DNA from: Bacteroidales bacterium UBA6428
Lineage (GTDB): Bacteria > Bacteroidota > Bacteroidia > Bacteroidales > UBA932
DNA: 64,000 bases
Assembly (NCBI GenBank): GCA_002437305.1
Contig: DJOW01000033.1
Location: forward strand, 1-64,000
Reading direction: 5' to 3'
A model generated the notes under the pieces. It had not been told where the DNA came from, made no database searches, and saw only the letters and a program-made list of their open reading frames with translations. This document shows positions 16,497-25,198 of the stretch, piece by piece. The position numbers were made by a program, and so were the translations under genes. Each line of letters opens with the position of its first letter. Within the stretch, counting starts at the first letter, position 1.

Positions 16497-16728
16497 TCCC
16501 TGCTCGTGACCTTCGCCTACATCGCGTCTCGGTTCAATGGTTGGACATGGAGCCTTGGTGGAGTTGTCTCACTTGCCCACACTGCGGTCATCGTTATTGG
16601 CTTCTTCTCCTTGTTCTCTGGAATTCTGCCGTTCAACCTCGATGTTGACCAGACGTTCATCGCGGTGATCCTGGCGATCATTGGTTACGCCATCAACGCG
16701 ACGTTGACCCGTACAGTCAACACCTCAG
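16497..16728 (+). pseudogene. Fragment of secDF (SecF part), internally deleted
   Basis: This 232-base stretch matches secDF 14244-14565 except for a clean 90-base, in-frame deletion. The deletion lies exactly between two copies of GCCATCAACG (parent 14436-14445 and 14526-14535). It encodes part of the SecF membrane region (GWTWSLGGVVSLAHTAV, then YAINATLTRTVNT). It lies head-to-head against the inverted aspA fragment with no gap. A few percent of bases differ from the parent. It is a relic without a start of its own. Confidence 0.87.
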
Positions 16729-16772
16729 GGGCAATAGTCAATGAATAATAAATTGAAATTTCTTGCGCCAGT

Positions 16773-16804
16773 TTTGCTTATAATCTTTTTTGGACTTACC
16801 TTTG
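16773..16804 (+). promoter_or_regulatory. Promoter of aspA (TTTG-N20-TACCTTTG)
   Basis: TTTG at 16773-16776 and TACCTTTG at 16797-16804 fit the Bacteroidota -33 and -7 consensus with 20-base spacing. The expected leader is about 45 bases, AT-rich, before the ATG at 16853. Confidence 0.65.
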
Positions 16805-16852
16805 CCATATAGATAATAAAATAATTTATAAAACCGATAATATTAAATCATT

Positions 16853-18247
16853 ATGAGCGAAGAGAAATTCAGGATTGAATCCGATCTTCTTGGGGAACTT
16901 CAGGTTCCGGCTGAGGCCTATTATGGAGTTCAGACACAAAGGGCTCTCAACAATTATAAAATATCAAACACCAGGATGCGCGACTATCCTGAGTACGTCA
17001 TCGCTATGGCCTGCATAAAGTTGGCTGCTGCTCAGACGAACAAGGAACTCGGAGCGCTAGAGCCACACATCGCAGATGCCATCGTTGCCGCTTGCCGTGA
17101 GATCATTGATGGAAAACTCCATGACCAGTTCCCTGTCGATATGATGCAGGGTGGAGCCGGCACGTCAGTGAATATGAACGCAAACGAGGTCATAGCCAAC
17201 AGAGCCCTTGAAATCATGGGGCACAAAAAAGGCGAGTACCAGTTCTGCTCTCCTAACGATCATGTCAACTGCGCCCAGTCCACAAATGATGCCTATCCTT
17301 CTGCTTTCCGCTACGCTTTCATCAGAATGAACAGGAAGATGGAGAAGAGCCTCAAGGATCTCATAGGCGCATTCAAGGACAAGGGAGAGGAATTCAAGCA
17401 TGTGATCAAGATGGGACGCACACAGCTCCAGGACGCTGTGCCCATGACATCCGGACAGGAGTTTCACGCTTTCGCCACCAACCTTGAGGAAGAGGTTCTC
17501 AACCTTGAGAGAAACGTGAACCTTCTCTACGAGATCAACATGGGCGGAACAGCCATCGGCACCGGACTTAACGCCAAGCCTGGATTCGCCGAACTCTGCG
17601 CCAAGAAGATGACAGAACTCACTGGAGAGCACTTCATCGCTGCTCCAGACCTCGTGGAGGCGACACCTGACACAGGTGCTTATGTCAGCTACTCCGGAGC
17701 CCTGAAAAGGCTGGCCGTCAAGTTGTCCAAAATCTGCAACGATCTCAGACTATTGGCCTCCGGTCCGCGTTGTGGGTTCAAGGAGATCAATCTTCCGCCT
17801 ATGGCTCCAGGCTCATCAATCATGCCTGGCAAGGTCAATCCCGTCATCCCTGAGGTTACCAACCAGGTATGTTTCAAGGTGATCGGCAACGACACGACCA
17901 TCTCTTTCGCCGCCGAGGCAGGACAGCTCCAGCTGAACGTCATGGAACCGGTCATTGCTGAATCCATCATGGAGAGCATCACCTGGCTGACAAACGCCAT
18001 GAACACCCTCCGCGAGAAGTGCATCGAAGGCATCACCGTCAACAAGGAGCGTTGCTACGAGATGGTCAAGCACAGCATCGGCATCGTGACCGCCCTCAAC
18101 CCGATCATCGGCTACAAGGCCAGCACGAAGGTCGCCAAGGAAGCCCTTGAGACCAACCGCTCGGTCTATGACATCGTCCTTGAGAAAGGCCTCCTCACCA
18201 AAGAGGAACTTGACAAGGCTCTTGACCCGAAGAACATGATCAGGTAA
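16853..18247 (+). CDS. aspA: Aspartate ammonia-lyase
   Basis: This 464-residue cytoplasmic enzyme converts L-aspartate to fumarate and ammonia, feeding the fumarate-respiring anaerobic metabolism of Bacteroidales. The aspartase/fumarase superfamily signature GSSIMPGKVNPVIPE, with the catalytic serine, lies at about 319-333. Other family blocks are TSTNDAYPSAFR-like (SQSTNDAYPSA near 140), KMGRTQLQDAVPMTSGQE near 187 and TGTGLNAKPGFAELC near 240. PVIPEVTNQV after the signature points to aspartase rather than class II fumarase, which usually has NPTQCE there. A perfect promoter and a strong terminator bracket it, so it is probably monocistronic. Confidence 0.94.
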   Translation: MSEEKFRIESDLLGELQVPAEAYYGVQTQRALNNYKISNTRMRDYPEYVIAMACIKLAAAQTNKELGALEPHIADAIVAACREIIDGKLHDQFPVDMMQGGAGTSVNMNANEVIANRALEIMGHKKGEYQFCSPNDHVNCAQSTNDAYPSAFRYAFIRMNRKMEKSLKDLIGAFKDKGEEFKHVIKMGRTQLQDAVPMTSGQEFHAFATNLEEEVLNLERNVNLLYEINMGGTAIGTGLNAKPGFAELCAKKMTELTGEHFIAAPDLVEATPDTGAYVSYSGALKRLAVKLSKICNDLRLLASGPRCGFKEINLPPMAPGSSIMPGKVNPVIPEVTNQVCFKVIGNDTTISFAAEAGQLQLNVMEPVIAESIMESITWLTNAMNTLREKCIEGITVNKERCYEMVKHSIGIVTALNPIIGYKASTKVAKEALETNRSVYDIVLEKGLLTKEELDKALDPKNMIR

Positions 18248-18271
18248 TTATTTGATGAATATATCAAAAGG

Positions 18272-18304
18272 GGCCGGCGATGAATGAATCCGCCGGCCTT
18301 TTTG
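18272..18304 (+). terminator. Rho-independent terminator after aspA
   Basis: GGCCGGCG (18272-18279) pairs with CGCCGGCC (18291-18298) around an 11-base loop, followed by TTTTT. A small palindrome TTTGAT/ATCAAA (18251-18268) precedes it. Confidence 0.85.
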
Positions 18305-18431
18305 TATAACTGCGGGGACTATGTGTGGTGCAATAAATTTGGTTTTCTGCTTAAATCGGTTTATTTTTTGTATAAATGAATTAGGAACACTTGCGAAACT
18401 TGATAGTTTGTCACTTAAAAAAACACTGCGT

Positions 18432-18642
18432 ATGAAAAGATTTTTATCTTCCATAGTCGTTGTTGTACTTGTGCTTGCAATGGCCTTTCCTGCGATAGCT
18501 AAAAAAACAACCTGTACAAGAACACTATTATGGTTTCCTCACTAGTTGTGGAACTGAACATGTCGTTGTTGTAGATCACGCTCTCACAATAGAAGAGCAA
18601 CTACACTGGTCTGACTATTTTGATGTTATTGATTGCCTCTAA
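18432..18642 (+). pseudogene. Small secreted peptide gene, frameshifted in an A7 tract
   Basis: The ATG at 18432 opens a clear signal peptide (MKRFLSSIVVVVLVLAMAFPAIA), but the frame stops at 18545 after 37 codons. If the run of seven A at 18501-18507 had six, the frame would continue to TAA at 18640-18642. That product has 69 residues, with a mature part that contains HYYGFLTSCGTEHVVVV and ends DYFDVIDCL, carrying two cysteines. Short secreted peptides are often found next to GLPGLI genes in this phylum. Either the gene is broken, or the length of the A tract switches it, or the base is a sequencing error. I do not recognise a family for the mature peptide. Confidence 0.6.
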
Positions 18643-18644
18643 TA

Positions 18645-18671
18645 AGCGATGACAGAATACTGTCAATCGCT
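18645..18671 (+). terminator. Hairpin after the small peptide gene
   Basis: AGCGATGACAG pairs with CTGTCAATCGCT with one bulged base around a 4-base loop, two bases after the TAA. The downstream stretch is T-rich. The position supports the longer, 69-residue reading of the peptide gene. Confidence 0.55.
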
Positions 18672-18831
18672 ATAGGCTCTGTTACTATTCTTTATATGTA
18701 TATTTCCACATCAGGTTTCGCAAGTGTTTTTTATCAACAGTTCTATTGTAGCATCATGTTTGTCATTTATATAAACAAGAGTTCTTTGTAAAATAAGATT
18801 TTAAGCTTGTCTGTTTTCATTACGTTTGCAA

Positions 18832-19683
18832 ATGAAAAAAAAGATTCTCATACAATTGTTTGTTTTTTTATCCGTTTTGGTTGCTGAAGCGCAGGATTGT
18901 TTTAGGTTTACGTACCTGTTCCAGCAGAAAAGAGATGCTGATGAGGTAAGTTTCCACACCAGTGAGATGAATTTGGATTTCGATGGGAAGTTGGCATTCT
19001 TCTACAATGAAGTCTCTTTTAAGAAGGATTCCCTTGACGTCATCGCATTTGACAAAACCGGTAATATCGCCGATGAAGCAGCATATGCGCAAAGATCTCG
19101 TCTGTCAGGTTCGGTAATCAATGACAAATCATGGATTGATTTTGAGAAAAAGTCTTTTACCCAGTATTACTTTGATATGACAACATTTTATGGCATTATG
19201 CCAATGGAAATGCCGCAGTGGGAACTGACTGATAAAGAAGAGGAGAATTCCGGATATATTTGTAAAGTAGCCAAAGGTACTTTCCTTGGACGGGATTGGG
19301 TTATATGGTACACAGAAGAAATTCCAATAAATATTGGGCCATGGCTTCTTTGGGGAACTCCTGGGCTGATAGTATATGCGATGGATTCCGAGAATATCGT
19401 AAACTTTAGACTTTTGGGTGTCGAACGTATTGAACAAAGCCGTTTTTATAAGGATAATTCATATCGGAAAGAAAGAGAATCAAAGCCGAAAGCCAGAGTG
19501 TATACGTTGTCAATGGAAAAAATGGAGATTATGCACACACGATACAGGCGTGACATGGAATATTTTTCAAAGATAAATGGTATTGGAAGCCAATTCAAAA
19601 AAGGCCGTGACGGAAGCCGTAGTGAGATTAAAGCAAGACCTTACCTCTCCTTGATTCCTGATGCGTATTGGCAGAAGAAATAA
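18832..19683 (+). CDS. GLPGLI family protein
   Basis: The 283-residue protein has a signal peptide (MKKKILIQLFVFLSVLVAEA). The diagnostic block of the GLPGLI family is in the variant form GPWLLWGTPGLIVYAMD near residues 166-182. Proteins of this family are periplasmic or outer-membrane-associated, specific to Bacteroidota, and usually paired with a TonB-like receptor; their function is unknown. I use the ATG at 18832 rather than the TTG two codons earlier. TACGTTTG at 18821-18828 looks like a -7 box but would leave almost no leader. The gene overlaps the following receptor gene by 23 bases. Base composition is AT-rich. Confidence 0.82.
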   Translation: MKKKILIQLFVFLSVLVAEAQDCFRFTYLFQQKRDADEVSFHTSEMNLDFDGKLAFFYNEVSFKKDSLDVIAFDKTGNIADEAAYAQRSRLSGSVINDKSWIDFEKKSFTQYYFDMTTFYGIMPMEMPQWELTDKEEENSGYICKVAKGTFLGRDWVIWYTEEIPINIGPWLLWGTPGLIVYAMDSENIVNFRLLGVERIEQSRFYKDNSYRKERESKPKARVYTLSMEKMEIMHTRYRRDMEYFSKINGIGSQFKKGRDGSRSEIKARPYLSLIPDAYWQKK

Positions 19684-22291
19684 CATTGTTCTGTACAAGT
19701 GTTTTCTGGTGATTGTATGGATTGTGTCTGTCGGGCTTGATTTGTGTCTGGCACAGTCCATTTTGTCCGGGAATGTAATTAGCACAAAAGATGGTGCCCC
19801 TGTTGCCGGAGCTTTTGTCTATGCTTATGCCGGATCTTCGATGACGGGTTTTGCGCTTTCAGCCGAAGACGGCTCATTTGTGGTGAATGTTCCTGAAAAC
19901 AAGTCTGTTGACAGAATAACCATTACCTGCTTGGGGTATCAGCCGAAAACGCTTATACTTGAAGGACAAAATCCTCCATATCATATAGAAATATCTGAGC
20001 AGGCGATAAATATACGGGAATCCAAGGTTGTATCGTCAGCCATTGTGGAGAAAGGCGATACTTTGGTTTTTACGGCTGCCGCGTTTGCTGATGGCGCCGA
20101 AAGGGTTTTAGGTGATTTGTTGGGAAAAATTCCTGGACTCAGTGTTACCAAGTCTGGAGGTATCCGCTACGAAGGTGACTACATCAATAAATTTTATGTG
20201 GAAGGGTTGGATCTCATGGGAAATCGTTATGGCGTGATTACCAAAAACCTCTCTCCGGAGATGGTGTCCCGTATAGAGATTTATAAACATCACCAACCAC
20301 TGAAAACCTTGGCGGGAATCTCCGAGACAGATAAAAGTGCTGTCAACATCATACTCAAGAAGAATGTAAAAAACGCATGGATGGTGACAGGTAATGCCTT
20401 GATAGGTGTCCCTCGAGGTCCCCTCTTCGATACCAAACTTCTTGTTACACGATTCTCAAAGAAAGGACAGGACTTTTATCTGGCTAAAGGCAATAATGCA
20501 GGAGAAGATATTCTTCAGGAATTGTGGCAGCAACAGTATTTCGGCAGGACTGGGGTCTTCCTTATTTCTGAGAATAATCTCGATGCTGATTTTCAAACCA
20601 GATTGAACCCAGTGAGAATGAGTCTTCCGCTTCCTCAAGAATATTGGTATGACAATCTTTCAGCCATCGGCTCTTTTAACCATTTGAGCAGAATAGATGA
20701 CGATAGGCAATTAAGGTATTCTCTGCAGATGGCGGCGGAACAATATTGCGAATCATCCTCATCTTCAGAGATTATTTCTTTTGGCGATGGTCAGTCCATG
20801 AACATAGTGGAAGATCATATTTCCAAGGATACAAAATATTTTGTGTCCGGAAAAAACACGTACGAAAACAATTCAACAAAAATGTATGTCAAGAATGACT
20901 TGTCTTTTTCTGGACAGATCAGAAAGAATTCCGGGATAATCAGTGGAGGTGAGAATAATGGCACACAACTGTATGATCTTCCATCGCTCAAAATATCAAA
21001 TGATATGGATATTATATTCCGAACATCATCCAGACGTGCGATGTCTTTTAGTAGTGCTACTAAGTTTGTACGAAGCGATCATTCCGGAAATTACTTGACA
21101 GATGCTTTCAATGCTCATCAATTATTCCATCAGAATGAATTTGTGTCGGAAAATGGTTTTACTTATGGACTATCGGCTGGGGGAGTCAGATTACGTTTCT
21201 GAGGTGAAGTGAATCTTGAGCATCATGGATTGAAAGCGGAGTTGACAGGACTCGATTATCCGAACATCAGGACGGAGGCTTCTCTCAATCTTTTTTCTAT
21301 CATGCCAAGAATCAGCACCGAGATGCAGTTCTTCATTGGAAAGACAGAGGTTCGTATGTCATTCCCTATTAAAATGAACATCGTTTCCGGTAAAGGTATA
21401 TCAAAAACATTCCTCTATCCATCGCTTTCTCCATCTTTCAGCATGGAGAGGACGTTCTCTCCTTCACTGAAAGCAGGCGCTCGTGCATCCTACGAATCTT
21501 CAAAAACGGATATTGAAAACCTTCTTCCCAGTGCCGTCATGAGCACATATCGAACTGTTTCATACGCTGACAGTCTGTCAAGCCGTAGAGGGTTGCTTTC
21601 GATTCTGTCACTAAAGTATTCAGACAATATTTCCATGTTCTATGCAACTCTTGCTGGCTCTGTTTATTTGAATAGAGCCAATAGGGCATCTTCCAGTCAA
21701 TATACCGAACTTGTCACCATAACTGGATATAAAGATGCGGATCTTAAGGCAGACAACTATGGGATAAGTGGTTCATTAAGCAAATTCTTCGGAACGTAAA
21801 CATTTGTGGCTGAATTAAATGGTGGATGGCAAAGGTCGGACAACAACTTGTATCTTCAGTCCTATCCACGATCTTATCGTACAGATTCATTTAATGCTGC
21901 TCTCAGCATTCGTATGAGTCCTTCCAATTGGTTTTCAATGGATGCGAAAACTGAATGGATGAATACAGAGGTCAAAGGAGCCACATCTTCCGGCAGCAAT
22001 ACAGTCACGGCTTCCATGGCATTCTCGCTTACTCCATTTAAGCCGTTGTCCATTATGACTTCAGCTCATTATCGTTATGAAGACACACCTGGGGTATCAA
22101 TATCCAATACACCTTTGCTTAAAATAGCGGATTCTTGGCAGCTTAAAAAGGGAACATTAGTGGCAGAATGCCGCAATGTCCTGAATTGCGCCGAGTTTAC
22201 GAGAAAATATGTGGACAGCTTCCAGACAGTTTCTGCTACTACGCATCTTCAGGGCAGACAATATCTTTTCGGAATAAGAATGTCTTTATAG
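19661..22291 (+). pseudogene. TonB-receptor-like outer-membrane protein with carboxypeptidase-like N-domain, broken by two stops
   Basis: One frame runs from the ATG at 19661 to 22291 (877 codons) but carries TGA at 21200-21202 and TAA at 21797-21799. All three parts are in the same frame and read as one protein. A signal peptide comes first, then a carboxypeptidase-regulatory-like domain (LSGNVISTKDGAPVAGAFVY), then a plug-like domain (VLGDLLGKIPGLSVTKSGGI), then a long beta-barrel ending in FGIRMSL. It belongs to the receptor class that accompanies GLPGLI proteins. Two nonsense mutations without frameshifts point to recent inactivation. Because the stops differ (TGA and TAA), a simple recoding is unlikely. 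The first 513 codons could still yield a truncated, non-inserting product. Confidence 0.8.
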
Positions 22292-22406
22292 GCGCCACCC
22301 TGTTTATTGCGAAAAGATATTCAATATTGGTCGCTCAGTTCCTTGTTCTGTGACTTTTGAGTCAACCTCAGCCATCTGGGTAGTGTAATGTACCAAAGAA
22401 TATTAC

Positions 22407-22414
22407 TACCTTTG
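22407..22414 (+). promoter_or_regulatory. Candidate -7 box (TACCTTTG) for the DMT-family gene
   Basis: TACCTTTG is a perfect TAnnTTTG, 21 bases before the ATG at 22436, which supports that start over the upstream ATG at 22388. No clear -33 box is seen. Confidence 0.45.
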
Positions 22415-22435
22415 CGTTCATTTATATTCAAAGAC

Positions 22436-22807
22436 ATGCTAAGAGCGTTAGGAACAGTTCTTCTGTTGGTGCTTTCCAACATATTCATGACATTCGCGTG
22501 GTACGGCCATCTGAAGCTTCAGGAGATGAAGGTCTCCACCAGCTGGCCGCTGATTCTGGTCATCCTGTTCTCATGGGGTGTCGCGTTCTTTGAATATTGC
22601 GCCCAGGTTCCGGCCAACCGTCTTGGATTTGCCGGTAATGGAGGTCCATTCAGTCTGATGCAGCTGAAGGTCATCCAGGAGGTTGTGTCCCTTGTTGTCT
22701 TTACGCTCGTTGTCACCCTTCTCTTCAAAGGCGAATCCCTCCATTGGAATCACCTCGCGGCTTTCGTCTGCCTCGTCCTCGCTGTCTTCTTCGTCTTTTT
22801 GAAGTAG
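22436..22807 (+). CDS. DMT family membrane protein (DUF486)
   Basis: The 123-residue protein starts at the ATG at 22436 (MLRALGTVLLLVLSNIFMTF). It has four hydrophobic helices and the DUF486 pattern FMTFAWYGHLK near the start and FFEYCAQVPANRLG in the middle, the latter typical of this small drug/metabolite-transporter-like family. Length agrees with the family (about 115 residues). The substrate is unknown. Its stop abuts the stop of the convergent GH9 gene with no base between, and no terminator separates them. Confidence 0.8.
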   Translation: MLRALGTVLLLVLSNIFMTFAWYGHLKLQEMKVSTSWPLILVILFSWGVAFFEYCAQVPANRLGFAGNGGPFSLMQLKVIQEVVSLVVFTLVVTLLFKGESLHWNHLAAFVCLVLAVFFVFLK

Positions 22808-25198
22808 TTATTCCTGAAATTCCGACAAAAGCGAGATCCATTTCCCTGCTGTGGTGACCCAGACTTCCTTGTAGCAGGCGTTGTTGGTCTGCGGCCAGTA
22901 CGGGATGTCCTCGTCGCCCGGAGTGCGGATCCCGACAGGCATCTCACCGGTGATCTCTCCGCTGGAGAAACTGTCCATCTGAGGATAGCTGTGGCCTTCT
23001 CCGTAGATCAGAGACTGGCCGAACGGATTCTTGCCGACAGTCCAGTAAAGCTGCTCTCGGGCGATTTGAATCAGCTCATCATCGCCAAGAATCTTTCCGC
23101 AGATGGCCGCTGCTTTTCCGGTCGAAAGATGGACGGCGGAGTTTCCGTTGAATATTCCGAACCAGACGGGGAACCGCTTGACATAGTGATTGTTGTCTAA
23201 CTTGACTCCTTTCCTGATCTGCAGTGAGTATCTTTCCTCGGCATCTGCCGGCGGAAACAGATGGAGGGAGTGGAAGCTTTCGGAGTCCTTCCATTCTTCC
23301 GCTTCGTAAACACCGCTCGGAATCATTCCGTACGGCGCCGTGTAACGAATGAGGCTCTTCAGGTAGTCGCCGTGAAGCCTTATCGCTCCGAGCCATCTGC
23401 CAAAGTCAGGAGAATCCTTCTGGGTCTCACAGAGCATAGCCAGAGCCTGCATGAAGACCTGATCCCGTGACTGATGGATGTAATGCACTATCGACCTTTT
23501 GGTCGTGTCCCTGTAGAAAAAACCTCCCGGACAGTCTCCGACCGGCTCTGTCCGTTGGCAGGAAAGGACATATTCAATGGCCTCGGAGGCTCTTGCGGCA
23601 TATTCCTTCTTCCCGGTCAGTCTGTAGAGTTGGCCGGCCGCCCATGAGATCGTGGCCTGGAACTGGCTGTGCGAGGTGTTGTAGGTGTGCTCGTAGGGTT
23701 GCGTGAAGATGTCGTAGCCGTCCTTGGCGAATTTTTCGCAGGCGAATCGGAAGTCTTCCTCAGCGATGTCCCGAAGCCGTGCCTTCAGTTCTTTGTCGGT
23801 GTCGGGCAGGGTCATGGCTGCGAACGCCTCGTAGCCTGAGTGAAGGAAATTGTCGAAAGCGTTGTTCTGCACCCTTACCGAGGTGATGTCGTCAAATGTG
23901 CCGATGACCCCGTCCTGCCAGATCAGAAGCCCCATGCTGCTGGCTCTGAAACCATCCCCGAAGCGGCAGCCGATCAGGAATGACAATCCCCAGCGGGCCT
24001 CCTCGAGCATCCTTGCAGCCAGAACCGGGTTGCGGTCCTTAAGTGATGAATATGCTTCCAATAGTGAATATGCAACATCTCCGGTCTGGAGGGTCTGCTG
24101 CGAAAGGTCCCCGGCATCGTGCCAGCCGCCTGAATATTCAATCCTCTTTCCATTGTGCGAGGCGAAAAGGTCTTTATGGCAGACTTCGTGGATGCCAGGC
24201 ACTTCGTGGCCGCAGCGTTGGCTGAATATGTAGTTGAGCACCCTCCAGCGGGAATCGTCCCAAAGATTGTCCGAGATTCTGAAAGTGCCGGTCTCGGCCT
24301 CTCCGGCCTTGATTCTGTAGGTTCCCGGTCTTGTGAGCTCGGAGAAGTCCAGAACTCCGAAGGAGCCGATGGATGTGACGCTTTTCTTGATCCGTCCTGA
24401 ATAGACAACGGCACTTGATTCGGTGTCTATGACGCTGAATCTGCCTTTTGTCTGTGGATCTGTGACGGCAGTCTTCTCTCCTTTGACGCTGTAGCCCGTT
24501 GTGGAATAGATGATTTGTCCTTCCGTGGGCTTCCAGCCGGAGACCCTGTCAGGATTTTGGACTTTTTGGAACGAGATTCTGTCGATGACAAACCGGGCGG
24601 AATAGTCTGACGCTCCGATTGAGCTGCCTCTGTCAGTGGAACTGAACCTTAATCCTATGGCCCTGTCTCTTTGGTATTCATCAATCTCCAGAAAGCACCT
24701 GTTCCAGACCCCTGGTTTCAGATTGACAAGATGCGACCCTGACGGGCTGTTGTAGCCCGGCTTTGCGGGGACGTCTCCGTTGATGAACGACAGATCCACA
24801 TTGACAACGCTCAACCCCTTGCAGTCAGGGTAGATCCAGAACTCGATCCGGTTGTAGTCTTCCAGATTCCGGCCTCCGAGGCTGTAGGTGGCCTGGCATC
24901 CTCCGTATGTGGCGTAGTCGGGGTCTCCGGGTGAGCCGACGGCTCGGAATCCGGGCTTTTTCCGGAACTCCATTTCCATCGGGAGTCCGGGAAGCGGCCC
25001 GGTCTCGGAGACCACCGCTTTTCTCCATCCAGCGGCCTCTTGGGAGTCAAGGGTGTCAACCGGCAGCGGACTGTGGAGGAATCCGCTTTCGATAAGTCGC
25101 TTCCGGAGCAGCCCGTCATGACAGAAAGTTGTTTGTGCCTGTGACAGGGCGCAGGCCACGAGACAGGCAGTCGTTGTCAGGATCCTGAACGTTCTCAT
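22808..25198 (-). CDS. Glycoside hydrolase family 9 enzyme (cellulase or exo-glucosaminidase)
   Basis: I start at the ATG at 25198, whose ATGA overlaps the stop of the ThuA gene; this gives 796 residues beginning with a signal peptide (MRTFRILTTTACLVACALSQA). An N-terminal beta-sandwich, CBM-like region (about 30-195) is followed by a cellulase-type Ig-like domain (about 205-295) and the (alpha/alpha)6 GH9 domain. The nucleophile-side motif SGGWHDAGD is near 356-364, TVGKNPFGQSLIYGEGH near 715, and the acid Glu is in YKEVWV near 777. GH9 is mostly endoglucanase but includes exo-beta-glucosaminidases found in chitin catabolic clusters. The GH18 and nagB neighbours favour the latter here. It is last in a leftward operon with nagB, the MFS transporter and ThuA. 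Confidence 0.87.
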   Translation of the reverse strand: MRTFRILTTTACLVACALSQAQTTFCHDGLLRKRLIESGFLHSPLPVDTLDSQEAAGWRKAVVSETGPLPGLPMEMEFRKKPGFRAVGSPGDPDYATYGGCQATYSLGGRNLEDYNRIEFWIYPDCKGLSVVNVDLSFINGDVPAKPGYNSPSGSHLVNLKPGVWNRCFLEIDEYQRDRAIGLRFSSTDRGSSIGASDYSARFVIDRISFQKVQNPDRVSGWKPTEGQIIYSTTGYSVKGEKTAVTDPQTKGRFSVIDTESSAVVYSGRIKKSVTSIGSFGVLDFSELTRPGTYRIKAGEAETGTFRISDNLWDDSRWRVLNYIFSQRCGHEVPGIHEVCHKDLFASHNGKRIEYSGGWHDAGDLSQQTLQTGDVAYSLLEAYSSLKDRNPVLAARMLEEARWGLSFLIGCRFGDGFRASSMGLLIWQDGVIGTFDDITSVRVQNNAFDNFLHSGYEAFAAMTLPDTDKELKARLRDIAEEDFRFACEKFAKDGYDIFTQPYEHTYNTSHSQFQATISWAAGQLYRLTGKKEYAARASEAIEYVLSCQRTEPVGDCPGGFFYRDTTKRSIVHYIHQSRDQVFMQALAMLCETQKDSPDFGRWLGAIRLHGDYLKSLIRYTAPYGMIPSGVYEAEEWKDSESFHSLHLFPPADAEERYSLQIRKGVKLDNNHYVKRFPVWFGIFNGNSAVHLSTGKAAAICGKILGDDELIQIAREQLYWTVGKNPFGQSLIYGEGHSYPQMDSFSSGEITGEMPVGIRTPGDEDIPYWPQTNNACYKEVWVTTAGKWISLLSEFQE

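Noticed and set aside
18501..18507. Programmed -1 frameshift site in the A7 tract
   Set aside because: The frame needed is reached by skipping one base (+1), and the heptamer is not in the slippery phase for -1 slipping.
21200..21799. Stop-codon recoding (readthrough) in the receptor gene
   Set aside because: TGA and TAA both interrupt the frame and no recoding signal is seen; nonsense mutation is simpler.
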